A stretch of DNA of 64,000 bases from NCBI RefSeq assembly GCF_900111735.1, contig NZ_FOHW01000010.1, positions 62,001 to 126,000 of the forward strand. Direction: 5' to 3'. Positions within the stretch are counted from its first letter, which is position 1, and each line of letters opens with the position of its first letter. This stretch comes from Pseudomonas graminis (GTDB taxonomy: Bacteria > Pseudomonadota > Gammaproteobacteria > Pseudomonadales > Pseudomonadaceae). The position numbers and the translations under genes are program-made. Under the pieces are notes generated by a model. It worked only from the letters and a program-made list of their open reading frames with translations, did not search any database and had not been told where the DNA came from. This document shows, piece by piece, positions 22,128 through 30,205 of the stretch.

Positions 22128-22364
22128 TTACGCCTGGTGGGCAGTAACGTAATCGATAGCCGCTTGAACAGTGGTGATCTTCTCGGCTTCTTCGTCAGGG
22201 ATTTCGGTCTCGAATTCCTCTTCCAGAGCCATTACCAGCTCAACGGTATCAAGGGAGTCGGCACCCAGGTCTTCAACGAAAGAAGCACTGTTGGTGACTT
22301 CCTCTTCCTTGACGCCAAGTTGTTCGGCAACGATTTTCTTGACGCGCTCTTCGATGGTGCTCAT
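22128..22364 (-). CDS. acpP: Acyl carrier protein
   Basis: 78 residues, strongly acidic four-helix carrier. Ser37 in GADSLDTVE carries 4'-phosphopantetheine. It supplies acyl chains to the fatty acid, lipid A and other pathways. ATG start with AGGAG upstream. It has its own promoter and is followed by a hairpin terminator, consistent with very high expression. Confidence 0.98.
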   Translation of the reverse strand: MSTIEERVKKIVAEQLGVKEEEVTNSASFVEDLGADSLDTVELVMALEEEFETEIPDEEAEKITTVQAAIDYVTAHQA

Positions 22365-22416
22365 ACCGTGTTTTAACTCCTAGTGGACAAATTCAGGCAG
22401 CTGGCCGATGGGTAAG

Positions 22417-22444
22417 TGTATAGAAGAGGTTTTGCGCATTTCAA
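22417..22444 (-). promoter_or_regulatory. Sigma70 promoter of acpP
   Basis: On the minus strand TTGAAA (22439-22444) and TATACA (22417-22422) are 16 bases apart. The start would be near 22410, giving a leader of about 45 bases before acpP. It lies in the 186-bp gap between fabG and acpP. Confidence 0.65.
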
Positions 22445-22550
22445 GCTAAACGCAATTCCCGCTACGCCCAACAGCTCTCTGCCCCTTAAAAGATTTCAGC
22501 TTTATAACGGATTTTAGACAGCCCGTATGACATTTTTTCGATACGACCGG

Positions 22551-23288
22551 TCACATGTACATGCCGCCGTTAACGGGGATTGTAGCCCCGGTAACGTAGC
22601 CTGCACCTTCTGAGGCAAGAAAAGCGACAACATGCGCGATCTCTTCTGCCTGCCCCAGTCGGCCCAGAGGAATCTGTGCCGTCAGGGAATCACGCTGTGC
22701 TTCCGGCAGCTCGCGCGTCATGTCGGTGTCGATGAAACCCGGCGTTACCGAGTTGACCGTCACTGCGCGCGACCCGACTTCACGTGCCAGGGCACGGCTG
22801 AAGCCTTCCAGACCCGCCTTGGCGGCTGCGTAGTTTACTTGACCTGCGTTGCCCATGGCACCCACCACCGAACCAATGCTGATGATCCGGCCCCAACGCG
22901 CCTTGGTCATCCCGCGCAGAACGCCCTTGGACAGGCGAAACAGGCTGTTCAGGTTGGTGTTGATGACATCATGCCACTCGTCATCCTTCATCCGCATGAT
23001 CAGGTTGTCACGCGTGATCCCGGCGTTGTTGACCAGGATCAACGGCGCTCCGACGCGCTCGGTGATCTGCGCCAGAACACTGGTAACGGACTCGTTATTG
23101 CCTACGTCCAGCGCCAGGCCGAAACCTTCGATGCCGTTTTCCTTGAAATAAGCGGTGATCTTCTCGGCGCCGGCCTCGGACGTCGCCGTGCCTACGACAA
23201 TGGCGCCGTTACGACCCAGTTCAAGGGCGATCGCCCGGCCAATGCCACGGCTCGCGCCGGTGACAAGTGCAACTTTACCCTGACTCAT
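22551..23288 (-). CDS. fabG: 3-oxoacyl-ACP reductase
   Basis: 245 residues, short-chain dehydrogenase that reduces the keto group in fatty acid elongation with NADPH. The cofactor motif GASRGIG is at 11-17, and the catalytic Ser140, Tyr153 and Lys157 are in place. NNAG (87-90) supports the classical SDR type. ATG start with AGGAG; 15 bases downstream of fabD. Confidence 0.95.
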   Translation of the reverse strand: MSQGKVALVTGASRGIGRAIALELGRNGAIVVGTATSEAGAEKITAYFKENGIEGFGLALDVGNNESVTSVLAQITERVGAPLILVNNAGITRDNLIMRMKDDEWHDVINTNLNSLFRLSKGVLRGMTKARWGRIISIGSVVGAMGNAGQVNYAAAKAGLEGFSRALAREVGSRAVTVNSVTPGFIDTDMTRELPEAQRDSLTAQIPLGRLGQAEEIAHVVAFLASEGAGYVTGATIPVNGGMYM

Positions 23289-23303
23289 GCAGGCGTCTCC
23301 TAA

Positions 23304-24242
23304 TCAGGCCAGCGCCGCACGAGCGGCGGCGAAGGCGTCTGGGGTATTGAGGTTGTGGGTGGCCACGCCATCGGCGCAACGCTTGTTCAATCCAGCGAGG
23401 ACCTTGCCCGGGCCGCACTCGACCAGTTGCAGGGCGCCCTGGGCGGCCAGCGTCTGGATCGATTCGACCCAACGTACCGGCTTGTAGAGCTGCTGCAGCA
23501 GATCGGCTTTCAGCGTCTCGAGGTCGGAGACGACACTCGCGGTGACGTTCTGCACCAGCGAGATCTGCGGGACCTGCCAGTCAATGGCTGCGATCGCCTC
23601 AGCGAAGCGTTCCGCCGCCGGGCGCATCAGCTCGCAATGGGAAGGCACGCTGACCGGCAGCGGCAAGGCACGCTTGGCGCCTCTGGCCTTGCACACTTCG
23701 ATGGCACGCTCCACGGCGGCCTTGGCACCGGCTATGACGACTTGTCCGGGCGAATTGAAATTCACCGCGCTGACCACATCGCCCTGAGCGGCTTCGGCAC
23801 AGGCATCAATAACCACCGCATCGTCCAGACCCAGAATGGCCGCCATGCCGCCCTGCCCCGCAGGCACGGCGTCCTGCATCAACTGACCACGGCGCTCGAC
23901 CAGCTTCACCGCGTCTGTGAGGGTCAGGCTGCCGGCCGCAACCAGCGCGCTGTACTCACCCAGACTGTGACCGGCGACATACGCCGGGCGCACGCCGCCT
24001 TCCGCCAGCCACAGACGCCACAAGGCGATCGATGCGGTGAGGATGGCAGGTTGGGTTTTATCGGTCTGGTTGAGGCTCTCTTCAGGGCCCTGCTGGGTCA
24101 ACGCCCAGAGGTCGTAGCCCAGAGCGGCGGAAGCCTCTTTGAACGTCTCCAGCACCAGCGGATGCTGCGCGCCCAGCTCGGCCAGCATGCCGAGGGACTG
24201 CGAGCCCTGGCCCGGAAAGACAAATGCGACGGAAGCAGACAT
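23304..24242 (-). CDS. fabD: Malonyl-CoA:ACP transacylase
   Basis: 312 residues. It loads malonyl groups onto ACP. The nucleophile is Ser93 in GHSLGEYSAL and the catalytic histidine lies in VPSHCELM. FPGQGSQ at the N-terminus is typical. The start MSASVAFVF was chosen because GGGG precedes it by eight bases; the frame extends nine codons further without support. Confidence 0.95.
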   Translation of the reverse strand: MSASVAFVFPGQGSQSLGMLAELGAQHPLVLETFKEASAALGYDLWALTQQGPEESLNQTDKTQPAILTASIALWRLWLAEGGVRPAYVAGHSLGEYSALVAAGSLTLTDAVKLVERRGQLMQDAVPAGQGGMAAILGLDDAVVIDACAEAAQGDVVSAVNFNSPGQVVIAGAKAAVERAIEVCKARGAKRALPLPVSVPSHCELMRPAAERFAEAIAAIDWQVPQISLVQNVTASVVSDLETLKADLLQQLYKPVRWVESIQTLAAQGALQLVECGPGKVLAGLNKRCADGVATHNLNTPDAFAAARAALA

Positions 24243-24380
24243 TAACAAGCCCCTGATTATTCTCGTCAAAATGAGCGTCCGGCGGGCCGAACGCGAGGTA
24301 ATTCAATGTGTTGCGATGGACAGTTGGATGACCATGCGGTCACAGGCGTCACATTCTAGCCCAAGACGCCCGTCGAAGCC

Positions 24381-25388
24381 TTAAAGCAGATCGTCCAGAC
24401 GACCGCGCAAGCGCTGCGGCAGGTTTTCCTGAATCTCGATCAGCGCCCGCTGTATCGCGCTCTGGAACCCCTGTGCATCGGCCGAGCCGTGGCTCTTTAC
24501 CACGATGCCCTGCAGACCGAGAAAGCTGGCGCCGTTGTGCCGCGCCGGGGCCAGATCGGCCTTGAGCCTGCCGAGTACAGGCCTTGCCATCAAACCCACC
24601 AGCCGCGACAGCACGTTGCGGCGAAACAGCCGCTCAATGCGCTCGCCAATCATCATTGCCAGGCCTTCGCTGGACTTCAGCAGCACATTGCCGACGAAGC
24701 CATCGCAGACCACGACATCTGCCTCACCCCGATACAACCCATCGCCTTCGACGAAGCCGATGTAATTCAGCCCAGGTGCAGCCTGTAGCAGACTGGCCGC
24801 CAACTTGACCTGCTGATTGCCCTTGATGTCTTCGGTACCGACGTTCAGCAGTGCGACTCTGGGTCGCACCACACCCAGCGCCTCCGCCGCCACCGAACCC
24901 ATCACGGCGAACTGATAAAGATGCTCGGCGGTGCAATCCACGTTCGCGCCCAGATCCAGCAGCTGGCAATAACCGCCCTGTGTCGGAATTGCAGCCACCA
25001 TGGCTGGTCGGTCGATGCCCGGCAGGGTTTTCAGCACGAATCGGGACAGCGCCATCAAGGCACCGGTATTACCTGCGCTGACGCAGGCATGGACCTTGCC
25101 CTCGGCGAGAAGCCCCAGCGCAACACGCATCGACGAATCAGGCTTGCCACGCAAGGCCTGGGACGGACGCTCATCCATGGTGATTATTTCACTGGCGTGC
25201 ACAACGTGCAGGCGCGAGCGATCGACACCGGAGTGGCGTGCGATGAGTTCTTCAAGAAGGGAGGATTGACCGACGAGGGTCAGGTGTAACGAGGGAGTAG
25301 CAAGCAGGCAGGCAATGCTGGCCTGAACAATGTTGCGGGGACCGAAGTCCCCGCCCATTGCGTCGATCGCGATGACCGGAGCAGACAA
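24381..25388 (-). CDS. plsX: Phosphate acyltransferase PlsX
   Basis: 335 residues. It converts acyl-ACP to acyl-phosphate, the substrate of PlsY in phospholipid synthesis. [12 protein letters not shown] at the N-terminus is diagnostic. TTG start, four bases after the rpmF stop, so translation is probably coupled to the upstream genes. Confidence 0.94.
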   Translation of the reverse strand: MSAPVIAIDAMGGDFGPRNIVQASIACLLATPSLHLTLVGQSSLLEELIARHSGVDRSRLHVVHASEIITMDERPSQALRGKPDSSMRVALGLLAEGKVHACVSAGNTGALMALSRFVLKTLPGIDRPAMVAAIPTQGGYCQLLDLGANVDCTAEHLYQFAVMGSVAAEALGVVRPRVALLNVGTEDIKGNQQVKLAASLLQAAPGLNYIGFVEGDGLYRGEADVVVCDGFVGNVLLKSSEGLAMMIGERIERLFRRNVLSRLVGLMARPVLGRLKADLAPARHNGASFLGLQGIVVKSHGSADAQGFQSAIQRALIEIQENLPQRLRGRLDDLL

Positions 25389-25392
25389 GAAA

Positions 25393-25575
25393 TTACTCGT
25401 CAGCGCCCTTGTCGATCACTTTACGGCCACGGTATACGCCTTCTGGCGATACGTGGTGACGCAGGTGAACTTCACCGGTGGTTTTTTCTACAGACAGAGT
25501 GCTAGCCTCGAGAGCGTCGTGGGAACGACGCATGTCACGGGCAGAGCGGGATTTTTTGTTCTGCTGAACAGCCAT
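25393..25575 (-). CDS. rpmF: 50S ribosomal protein L32
   Basis: 60 residues, basic. [20 protein letters not shown] is the conserved L32 N-terminus. The cysteine zinc ribbon found in some L32 proteins is absent, as is usual in gammaproteobacteria. ATG start with AGGAG upstream. It lies between yceD and plsX, a conserved arrangement that links ribosome and lipid synthesis. Confidence 0.97.
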
Positions 25576-25588
25576 AATTGATTAACTC

Positions 25589-26116
25589 CTAAACGTTTGG
25601 GTCACGCTTTAACTGCGCCAATACACTGAACGGGTTGGACCGCGTTACCTCGTCCTCGCTCGGCTCGGACTCATTAAGGTCCGCCGGCGGCTGGCATTCT
25701 TTCGGATCATGAGTTGGAACAATGGGCAAGGCGAGCAGAAGCTCATCCTCGATCAAAGCCAGCAGATCCATGGGATCTTCGCCGAGTTCCAGCACGTCAT
25801 AGCCTTTCGGCAACGACTGGGTGTTTGCACCCTCCTTCACCACCGCATAACTGCATTCGCTGTGGATCGGAAAGGTGACCAGCTCAAGACAACGCTGGCA
25901 AACCATTTTGACTTCGACGTCAATTTCACTGTGGATAACCACAGCTCGCTGCTCGTCTCGCTCAAAAACGAATTTCGCCTGCACCGTACCGAGATTGTCA
26001 GCAAGCGGGTCGCAGAGTCTCTCCAAATCAGCCAGCAGCATCTCTCCCTGAAGAGTAGTGCCACGATCAGCTAATTTGCGCGGGTCAACGTGAGGTGGAA
26101 TCGGGTCATTCAACAT
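25589..26116 (-). CDS. yceD: YceD/DUF177 family protein, 23S rRNA accumulation factor
   Basis: 175 residues. A conserved CxxC pair in MVCQRCLELV and the acidic C-terminal part identify the DUF177 family, linked to 23S rRNA accumulation in bacteria and plants. The start MLNDPIPPHVDPRKLAD agrees with Pseudomonas homologues, yet no Shine-Dalgarno is present and the predicted transcription start is only 2-4 bases upstream. It heads the rpmF-plsX-fab cluster. Confidence 0.88.
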   Translation of the reverse strand: MLNDPIPPHVDPRKLADRGTTLQGEMLLADLERLCDPLADNLGTVQAKFVFERDEQRAVVIHSEIDVEVKMVCQRCLELVTFPIHSECSYAVVKEGANTQSLPKGYDVLELGEDPMDLLALIEDELLLALPIVPTHDPKECQPPADLNESEPSEDEVTRSNPFSVLAQLKRDPNV

Positions 26117-26125
26117 AGGCGCAGC

Positions 26126-26154
26126 ATTCTAGGGACGACCCTTGCGACTGTCAA
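26126..26154 (-). promoter_or_regulatory. Strong sigma70 promoter of the yceD-rpmF-plsX operon
   Basis: The minus strand has TTGACA (26149-26154), a spacer of exactly 17 bases, and TAGAAT (26126-26131). Predicted start is at about 26118-26120, while the yceD ATG begins at 26116. Confidence 0.8.
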
Positions 26155-26222
26155 AGGAAATTCAGGCCTGTTCGCCACCGGAGCCGCTGATTACACTCGA
26201 CTTTCATGTTACGGAGCCACCC

Positions 26223-26801
26223 ATGCTGCCTCTCCTCCTTGCTTCCAGCTCTCCCTATCGCCGCGAATTGCTCGACCGCCTGCGATTGCCATTCGTCTGC
26301 GCGTCGCCCGACATCGATGAAAGCCGTCGGCCAAACGAGCCGGCAATCGACCTTGTCACCCGCCTGGCGCGCGAGAAAGCCATGGCACTGGCCGAACAAT
26401 TCCCCGACCACCTGATTATCGGCTCGGACCAGGTGGCAGTGCTCGGCGAGCAGATCCTCGGCAAGCCCCACACTTTCGAGCGCGCGCTGGAACAGCTCCA
26501 GGCGAGCAGCGGCAACAGCGTCAGCTTCCTCACCGGCCTTGCGCTCTTCAACAGCCACACAGGTCAGTGCCAGGTGGGTTGCGTGCCCTTCACCGTGCAC
26601 ATGCGCCAACTGGACGACACTCGCATCAGCCGCTACCTCCATGCCGAACAACCCTATGACTGCGCAGGCAGCTTCAAGGCCGAGGGACTGGGCGTCAGCC
26701 TGTTCCGCAGCACTGAGGGCCCGGATGCGACCAGTCTGATCGGCCTTCCTTTAATACGCCTGGTGGACATGCTGATGAACGAAGGCGTCGAGTTGCCGTG
26801 A
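26223..26801 (+). CDS. Maf/YceF family nucleotide pyrophosphatase
   Basis: 192 residues. The N-terminal LASSSPYRRELLDRL is the Maf signature and GSDQVAVLG is conserved. Maf proteins of the YceF subfamily hydrolyse 7-methyl-GTP and related modified nucleotides; the position next to yceD and rpmF favours YceF. The start MLPLLLASS has GGAG ten bases upstream. It is divergent from the yceD operon. Confidence 0.92.
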   Translation: MLPLLLASSSPYRRELLDRLRLPFVCASPDIDESRRPNEPAIDLVTRLAREKAMALAEQFPDHLIIGSDQVAVLGEQILGKPHTFERALEQLQASSGNSVSFLTGLALFNSHTGQCQVGCVPFTVHMRQLDDTRISRYLHAEQPYDCAGSFKAEGLGVSLFRSTEGPDATSLIGLPLIRLVDMLMNEGVELP

Positions 26802-26811
26802 TACTGATGCG

Positions 26812-26837
26812 AAAAGCCCGACCAATGGCCGGGCTTC
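26812..26837 (+). terminator. Hairpin between convergent maf and sppA
   Basis: AAGCCCG pairs with CGGGCTT over a short loop. The T content after the stem is modest on either strand, but the position between two convergent genes fits a shared bidirectional terminator. Confidence 0.55.
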
Positions 26838-26862
26838 TCATCACACATCAAGACTGTAACGA

Positions 26863-27855
26863 TCAGCGCAGGGACGGCCCTTTGAAGCCTGCCCACATCG
26901 CGATCTGCTCGGCGACGCTGGCGCCCATCTTTTTAGAGAAACGATCGAACGGCGACTCTTTAACCGTGTAATCGACCATCTCCTTCTCGCCGATGATATC
27001 TCGCGCCACGTAGCTGGCGCTGCCTAGCCCATCGACCAGACCCAGGCCCACTGCCTGCTCACCCGTCCAGACCAGACCCGAGAACAACTCCGGATGGTCC
27101 TTGTCTTTCAGGCGATCACCGCGACCCGCCTTCACGCTGGCGATGAACTGCTTGTGGGTGGTGTCCAGAACACCCTGCCAGAACGCAGTCTCGTCAGGCT
27201 TTGGCGGCTGGAACGGGTCAAGGAATGCCTTGTGCTCGCCCGAGGTATAGGTACGACGGTCAACGCCGAGCTTTTCCATCGTGCCGACGAAACCGAAACC
27301 GGCCGCGGTGACACCGATCGAACCCACCAGACTGGCTTTGTCCGCGTAGATCTGGTCGGCGGCGCTGGCGATGTAATACGCACCGGACGCTCCGAGATCA
27401 GTGATCACTGCATACACCTTGATGTCCGGCTTCTGCGCACGCAGACGGCGGATTTCATCGTAGATATAGCCGGACTGCACCGGACTGCCGCCCGGGCTGT
27501 TGATGCGCAGAATCACGCCCTTGGTTTTTTCGTCTTCGAACGCTGCCCGCAGACTGCCAACGATGTTGTCGGCACTCGCGGCCTCGGTGTCAGCGATCAT
27601 GCCCTTCACTTCGATCAGCGCGGTGTGGCTGGTGCTGCGTGAACCGCCCTTGCCGAAATCCATCAGCGGCGAGAACAACGCCAGCGCGCCGAACAGATAA
27701 AGAAAGGTCAGGGATTTGAAGAAGATCCCCCAGCGCCGCGACCGGCGCTGCTCCTGCACGCTGGCGAGCAGGGTCTTTTCCAGCAGTTTCCAGCTTTTTG
27801 CATCCCCTGCGTCATCGCGCTCTGGCGAAGACGGAGACTTCCATTCGTCCGACAT
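26863..27855 (-). CDS. sppA: Signal peptide peptidase SppA, S49 family
   Basis: 330 residues. A cytoplasmic N-terminus of about 40 residues, one membrane segment (about 47-65), then a single S49 domain. The nucleophile serine is in GASGAYYIASAADQ and the general-base lysine in ADKASLVGSIG. It degrades cleaved signal peptides at the inner membrane. The single-domain length is typical of Pseudomonas, unlike the double-length E. coli SppA. Confidence 0.92.
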   Translation of the reverse strand: MSDEWKSPSSPERDDAGDAKSWKLLEKTLLASVQEQRRSRRWGIFFKSLTFLYLFGALALFSPLMDFGKGGSRSTSHTALIEVKGMIADTEAASADNIVGSLRAAFEDEKTKGVILRINSPGGSPVQSGYIYDEIRRLRAQKPDIKVYAVITDLGASGAYYIASAADQIYADKASLVGSIGVTAAGFGFVGTMEKLGVDRRTYTSGEHKAFLDPFQPPKPDETAFWQGVLDTTHKQFIASVKAGRGDRLKDKDHPELFSGLVWTGEQAVGLGLVDGLGSASYVARDIIGEKEMVDYTVKESPFDRFSKKMGASVAEQIAMWAGFKGPSLR

Positions 27856-28543
27856 AGATCATTGACCCCAACAACGAAGTTTCAGCAGTCCGCGCACCCA
27901 ACCAGGTGCGCAATTCGGAAAAGTGCTCGATCGCCAGACGCGGCTGGTACTGAAGCAGAGAGCCTAGCGTTTGCGCGCCGTACCCGACAGCCACTGAATC
28001 CATTCCGGCGTTACGTGCCATCAACAGATCGAATGAAGCATCGCCAACCATCAGGGCCCTTTCAGGCCTGACGCCGCAATGTTGCAGGATTTCATTGAGC
28101 ATCAGCGGATCAGGCTTGCTGGCCGTTTCGTCCGCTGCGCGCGTGGCGTCGAAGAAGTCGCCCCAGCCATGGGCCTTGAGGACACGATCCAGACCCCGCC
28201 GGGCCTTGCCGGTGGCGACCGCCAGACGATAACCCTCGGCACGGAACGCCTCCAGCGACTCACGGACACCTTCGAACAGCTTCGACGGCTCGACGTCCAT
28301 CGCCATGTAATGGTCGGCGTAGTGTTGCCGGAAATCGATCAGGTCGCTGTCAGTGATGTCCGGGTACAACGTGCGAATCGCCTCCGGCAAACCCAGACCA
28401 ATGATGCCCTTGATTGCTTCATCATCACGGACCGGGCGAAAGGCAAGCTGCGCGGCGGCCTGCATCGCATCGACGATACGGCCGACGGAGTCAGACAGCG
28501 TACCGTCCCAGTCGAAGATCAGCAGTTCGTAATCAGGGCGCAA
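27812..28543 (-). CDS. HAD-family phosphatase, phosphoglycolate phosphatase-like
   Basis: 243 residues. HAD motif I is DWDGTLSDS (11-19), motif [10 protein letters not shown], and motif III/IV is in KPDPLM and [15 protein letters not shown]. Substrate is not evident; Gph-like phosphatases and pyrophosphatases share this pattern. TTG start, overlapping the rluC stop by 11 bases. The 3' end overlaps sppA by 44 bases, an unusually long overlap. Confidence 0.87.
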   Translation of the reverse strand: MRPDYELLIFDWDGTLSDSVGRIVDAMQAAAQLAFRPVRDDEAIKGIIGLGLPEAIRTLYPDITDSDLIDFRQHYADHYMAMDVEPSKLFEGVRESLEAFRAEGYRLAVATGKARRGLDRVLKAHGWGDFFDATRAADETASKPDPLMLNEILQHCGVRPERALMVGDASFDLLMARNAGMDSVAVGYGAQTLGSLLQYQPRLAIEHFSELRTWLGARTAETSLLGSMIYVGRMEVSVFARAR

Positions 28544-29492
28544 GCAGGAGTCGCTCCACGGTCTTGGCCCACATCTCGTCGACGGGCGCTTCGAGTTTCA
28601 ACTCGCCGCCATCCGGCAGCGGCACGGTCAGGGCATACGCATGGAGGAACAGGCGCTTGCCCCCGAGGTCACGGATCTCGCGACTGAAATCCTCATCACC
28701 GTACTTGGGGTCACCGGCAATGCAGTGACCGGCATGCAAGGCATGCACGCGAATCTGGTGGGTACGGCCGGTGATGGGCCGGGCTTCGACCATGGTGGCG
28801 AAGTCTCCGAAGCGGCGCAGGACCTTGAACAGGGTCAGCGCCTCCTTGCCCTCGTCGTTGACCTCGACCATGCGCTCGCCGGAGCGAAGGTTGCTTTTGA
28901 GCAACGGCGCACGGACCTGCTTCTGCGCGGTCGGCCAGTTTCCACGGACCAGCGCCATGTAGCGCTTGTCCACGCCGTCGCCGCGCAACTGCTCATGCAG
29001 GTGACGCAACATGCTGCGTTTCTTGGCGATCATCAACAGCCCGGAGGTGTCACGGTCCAGGCGGTGGACCAGCTCCAGCTCCTTGGCGTCGGGGCGCAGC
29101 TGACGAAAGGCTTCGATGACGCCAAAGCTCAATCCGCTACCGCCGTGAACCGCGATGCCAGCGGGCTTGTTGAGGACGATCAGTCCCTTGTCTTCGTGGA
29201 CAATGGCGGCTTCAAGGCGCTGCAGCAAACCCTGGGCAACCGGCACAGGCTCGTCGCGCTCAGGCACGCGAACGGGCGGGACGCGCACGACATCGCCCGC
29301 CTGAAGCTTGTACTCGGGCTTGATCCGGCCCTTGTTCACACGCACTTCGCCCTTGCGCAAAATGCGGTAAATCAAGGTCTTGGGAACGCCCTTGAGGTAC
29401 GTGATCAGAAAGTTATCGATGCGTTGACCGGCAAATTCCGGCGCAACCTCTACCAGCCGGACGCCGGGGGTTGGGGGGGTGATATTTGTCAT
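28533..29492 (-). CDS. rluC: 23S rRNA pseudouridine(955/2504/2580) synthase
   Basis: 319 residues. An N-terminal S4 RNA-binding domain (about 20-80) is followed by the RsuA/RluA catalytic domain with the active-site aspartate in [11 protein letters not shown]. The start [10 protein letters not shown] was chosen by similarity; another start lies four codons upstream and neither has a clear Shine-Dalgarno. Divergent from rne, as in other gammaproteobacteria. Confidence 0.93.
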   Translation of the reverse strand: MTNITPPTPGVRLVEVAPEFAGQRIDNFLITYLKGVPKTLIYRILRKGEVRVNKGRIKPEYKLQAGDVVRVPPVRVPERDEPVPVAQGLLQRLEAAIVHEDKGLIVLNKPAGIAVHGGSGLSFGVIEAFRQLRPDAKELELVHRLDRDTSGLLMIAKKRSMLRHLHEQLRGDGVDKRYMALVRGNWPTAQKQVRAPLLKSNLRSGERMVEVNDEGKEALTLFKVLRRFGDFATMVEARPITGRTHQIRVHALHAGHCIAGDPKYGDEDFSREIRDLGGKRLFLHAYALTVPLPDGGELKLEAPVDEMWAKTVERLLLAP

Positions 29493-29521
29493 GGCGCAAA
29501 TCATAACAATTTTTTATGGAT

Positions 29522-29550
29522 TTGAAGCACTTAATGATTGCTGCTATAGT
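29522..29550 (+). promoter_or_regulatory. Sigma70 promoter of rne
   Basis: TTGAAG (29522-29527), a 17-base spacer and TATAGT (29545-29550) form a good sigma70 promoter. Transcription from about 29557 would give an rne leader of about 650 bases. Confidence 0.7.
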
Positions 29551-29556
29551 CGCGAA

Positions 29557-30205
29557 CGCCGCCAAAAGCGGCCTGGACAGCGGACAAACGGTATGACAAC
29601 CGGCCCTGCCCAACGCAATTCACGAGGGCGCGAGGCCGTCCTACGGGGCTTTCGGTGACAACGGAAGATATGCAAGCGTAACGAGCGCAGGTGACATGAG
29701 GCCTGAAACAAGCCCGATCGCAGAGTGAGTCACTCGCCATCGAGGCCCACGTTCAAGGCCAGTTCACAAAGTGCAGTCGCTGGCAGTCGCTCCGGGCGAA
29801 TGCTTCGGAAACCACGCCTTATTTGAGCCATGACGCGCGAACTTCCCATGGAAGATTGCGATAAATGCAACCCGCTGCGGATTCAGCGCGCGGCAGCACC
29901 CGAATTATCAGGGATACGTGTGGGGTGGAGACGCACAACCGTCGGACTGTGTAGCACAAGGCTTTATTCAAGACGCTTCATATCGTCCGCTACCGATGGT
30001 TGATTCCTCCTCCTGACAAAGCTTTTGCTGACAGGGTGTCATTTGTCACCACAGCAAGCAGGAACGTCGTCGCGACTCGGCCCCGCTGGCCGAACCTCGT
30101 TAGACACTGGAGTGTTCAAGCACTCCTGACGTGCCCTGACACCGACCGTGAGAAGTCGTGTGTGCCGAACGCCGTTTCCGGCAGCCCGGAAACCGACGGT
30201 ACTAC
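29557..30205 (+). promoter_or_regulatory. rne: Long 5' untranslated leader of rne
   Basis: No coding frame with plausible start is visible in this stretch. Short stems can be drawn (for example GCCGC near 29560 with GCGGC near 29570). A long structured leader is known to mediate RNase E feedback on its own mRNA in enteric bacteria; the same role is inferred here from length and position only. Confidence 0.55.
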
